From contig JAFLUS010000076.1 of NCBI GenBank assembly GCA_022508685.1, positions 1 to 7,954 of the forward strand: a stretch of 7,954 bases of DNA. The letters run 5' to 3'. Shown piece by piece: positions 6,808-7,954 of this stretch. Source of the stretch: Prevotellaceae bacterium. Lineage in GTDB: Bacteria; Bacteroidota; Bacteroidia; Bacteroidales; Bacteroidaceae. The notes beneath the pieces were generated by a model that saw only the letters and a list, made by a program, of their open reading frames with translations, made no database searches and was not told the DNA's origin. The position numbers were made by a program, and so were the translations under genes. Each line of letters opens with the position of its first letter. Position 1 is the first letter of the stretch.

Positions 6808-7947
6808 ATGAAACGAACGATTTTCAGTGCCGCAGCCGCCTTTCTGCTCGCCATGATGGCGTGTGCCGGCAGCAACGACAGCAACAAGGATGCACAGGAC
6901 TACGAACCGCAAGACACGGTCGTGCCCGACCGCCACTTGACGCTGCTGGTGGCGGGCGACCTCATGCAACACGGCCCGCAAATCAATGCTGCCCGACGCA
7001 CGGACGGCACTTACGACTACAGCGACTGCTTCGCCCACGTCAAACAGGAAATTTCTGCCGCCGACATTGCCATCGCCAATTTTGAAGTCACGCTCGGCGG
7101 CCCTCCTTATCAGGGTTATCCCTGTTTCAGTGCGCCCGACGAATATCTGCAGGCTGCACTCGATGCCGGTTTCGACGTGCTGATGACGGGCAACAACCAC
7201 TGCCTCGACAAGGGCAAACGCGGACTCGAACGCACGATTGCCATGATGGATTCGCTCGGCGTGCCGCATCTCGGCACCTACGTCGATGCCGAAGCACGCG
7301 CAGCATCCTACCCGCTGTTGGTGGAAAAGAACGGGTTCCGCATCGTCCTTCTCAACTTCACCTACGCCACCAACGGACTGCGCGTCAGTCAGCCCAACCA
7401 CGTGAACTACATCGACACGGTGGAAATCGCTGCCGACATTGCAAAGGCGAAAAGCATGCAGCCCGACATCATCATCGCCCTGCCCCACTGGGGCATCGAG
7501 TACGCCATGACGCCCAACCGCCCCGACATCGCCTTGGTGGACTGGCTGTTGCAAAAAGGCGTCGACCACGTTGTCGGCGGGCATCCCCATGTGCTCCAAC
7601 CATTTGAATGGCGCGACCGCGACGCTGCCAACGGCGGACACCTCGTGGCATATTCGCTCGGCAACTTCATTTCCAACCAGATGAAACCCAACACCGGCAT
7701 TGGTGCCATGGTGCGGATGTCGTTCACCAAAAGCGGCGACGACGTGCATCTCGACACTTGCAACTATGCCCTGACGTGGTGCTCGCGTCCTGCCGTTTCG
7801 GGCAAACGTAACTACCGCATCGTCCCCGTTGCCACGAGCGATTCGCTCCTCAATGCAGCCGACCGCACCCGTCGCGACACCGACGCCCGTACCGCCCGCA
7901 ACATTTTTGCACGATACAATAAGGACATCGAGGAATATTCGTTCTGA
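6808..7947 (+). CDS. CapA family lipoprotein (PGA_cap, metallophosphoesterase-like fold)
   Basis: Complete 379-residue protein, ATG at 6808 and TGA at 7945-7947. The frame is open further upstream, but this ATG is chosen because it gives a lipoprotein signal peptide (MKRTIF, hydrophobic run, AMMAC with the lipidated Cys19) and lies just after the promoter. The residues after Cys19 are polar and partly acidic, which fits possible surface export in Bacteroidota, though no clear export motif is seen. The CapA/PGA_cap motifs are all present in order: AGDLMQHG (49-56, Asp51), NFE (91-93), TGNNHCLDKG with Asn130/His131, PHWGIEY with His227 and Glu231, GGHPHVLQPFE with His259 and His261, and YSLGNF (282-287). 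In Bacillus, CapA takes part in poly-gamma-glutamate capsule production, but no capB or capC partner is visible here, so the substrate is unknown. A metal-dependent hydrolase-like activity at the outer membrane is inferred from the fold. It is divergent from the 900-aa secreted protein gene. Confidence 0.93.
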   Translation: MKRTIFSAAAAFLLAMMACAGSNDSNKDAQDYEPQDTVVPDRHLTLLVAGDLMQHGPQINAARRTDGTYDYSDCFAHVKQEISAADIAIANFEVTLGGPPYQGYPCFSAPDEYLQAALDAGFDVLMTGNNHCLDKGKRGLERTIAMMDSLGVPHLGTYVDAEARAASYPLLVEKNGFRIVLLNFTYATNGLRVSQPNHVNYIDTVEIAADIAKAKSMQPDIIIALPHWGIEYAMTPNRPDIALVDWLLQKGVDHVVGGHPHVLQPFEWRDRDAANGGHLVAYSLGNFISNQMKPNTGIGAMVRMSFTKSGDDVHLDTCNYALTWCSRPAVSGKRNYRIVPVATSDSLLNAADRTRRDTDARTARNIFARYNKDIEEYSF

Positions 7948-7954
7948 AAGGAAA

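Noticed and set aside
6802..7749. 315-residue minus-strand open frame opposite the CapA-like gene
   Set aside because: Codon-aligned shadow; the plus strand carries every CapA family motif.

Overview
The window looks like chromosomal DNA from a GC-rich member of the Bacteroidota, most likely order Bacteroidales and possibly Prevotellaceae-like. The genus is a guess. Four things point there: promoters with the Bacteroidota -7 box TAnnTTTG, start codons with no clear Shine-Dalgarno sequence, a DnaE of the long Bacteroidota type, and a secreted macroglobulin/plug-like protein typical of this phylum.

Layout. Positions 1-3693 (minus strand) carry almost all of dnaE, the replicative DNA polymerase III alpha subunit. 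Its last few codons lie beyond the left edge. Positions 3694-3997 are non-coding. They hold a full-consensus promoter for dnaE and a 110-bp array of five 22-bp repeats that reverses orientation partway. Positions 3998-6700 (minus strand) encode a 900-residue secreted protein with macroglobulin-like N-terminal domains and a TonB-plug-like C-terminal part, with no outer-membrane barrel. Positions 6701-6807 are a compact divergent promoter region with two outward-facing -7 boxes that form a perfect inverted repeat. Positions 6808-7947 (plus strand) encode a complete CapA-family lipoprotein with a metallophosphoesterase-like fold.

How the genes relate. dnaE is a housekeeping gene with its own promoter. 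The secreted 900-residue protein and the CapA-like lipoprotein are both predicted cell-envelope proteins read from one divergent control region, so co-regulation or mutual exclusion is plausible but unproven. I see no mobile element, phage gene, tRNA, rRNA or CRISPR array. All three genes share the same codon bias: TTA and CTA are absent and there is a single TCA. This explains the very long codon-aligned open frames on the opposite strands, which I treat as shadows. I find no convincing new multi-gene system. The most unusual element is the inverted 22-bp repeat array upstream of dnaE.
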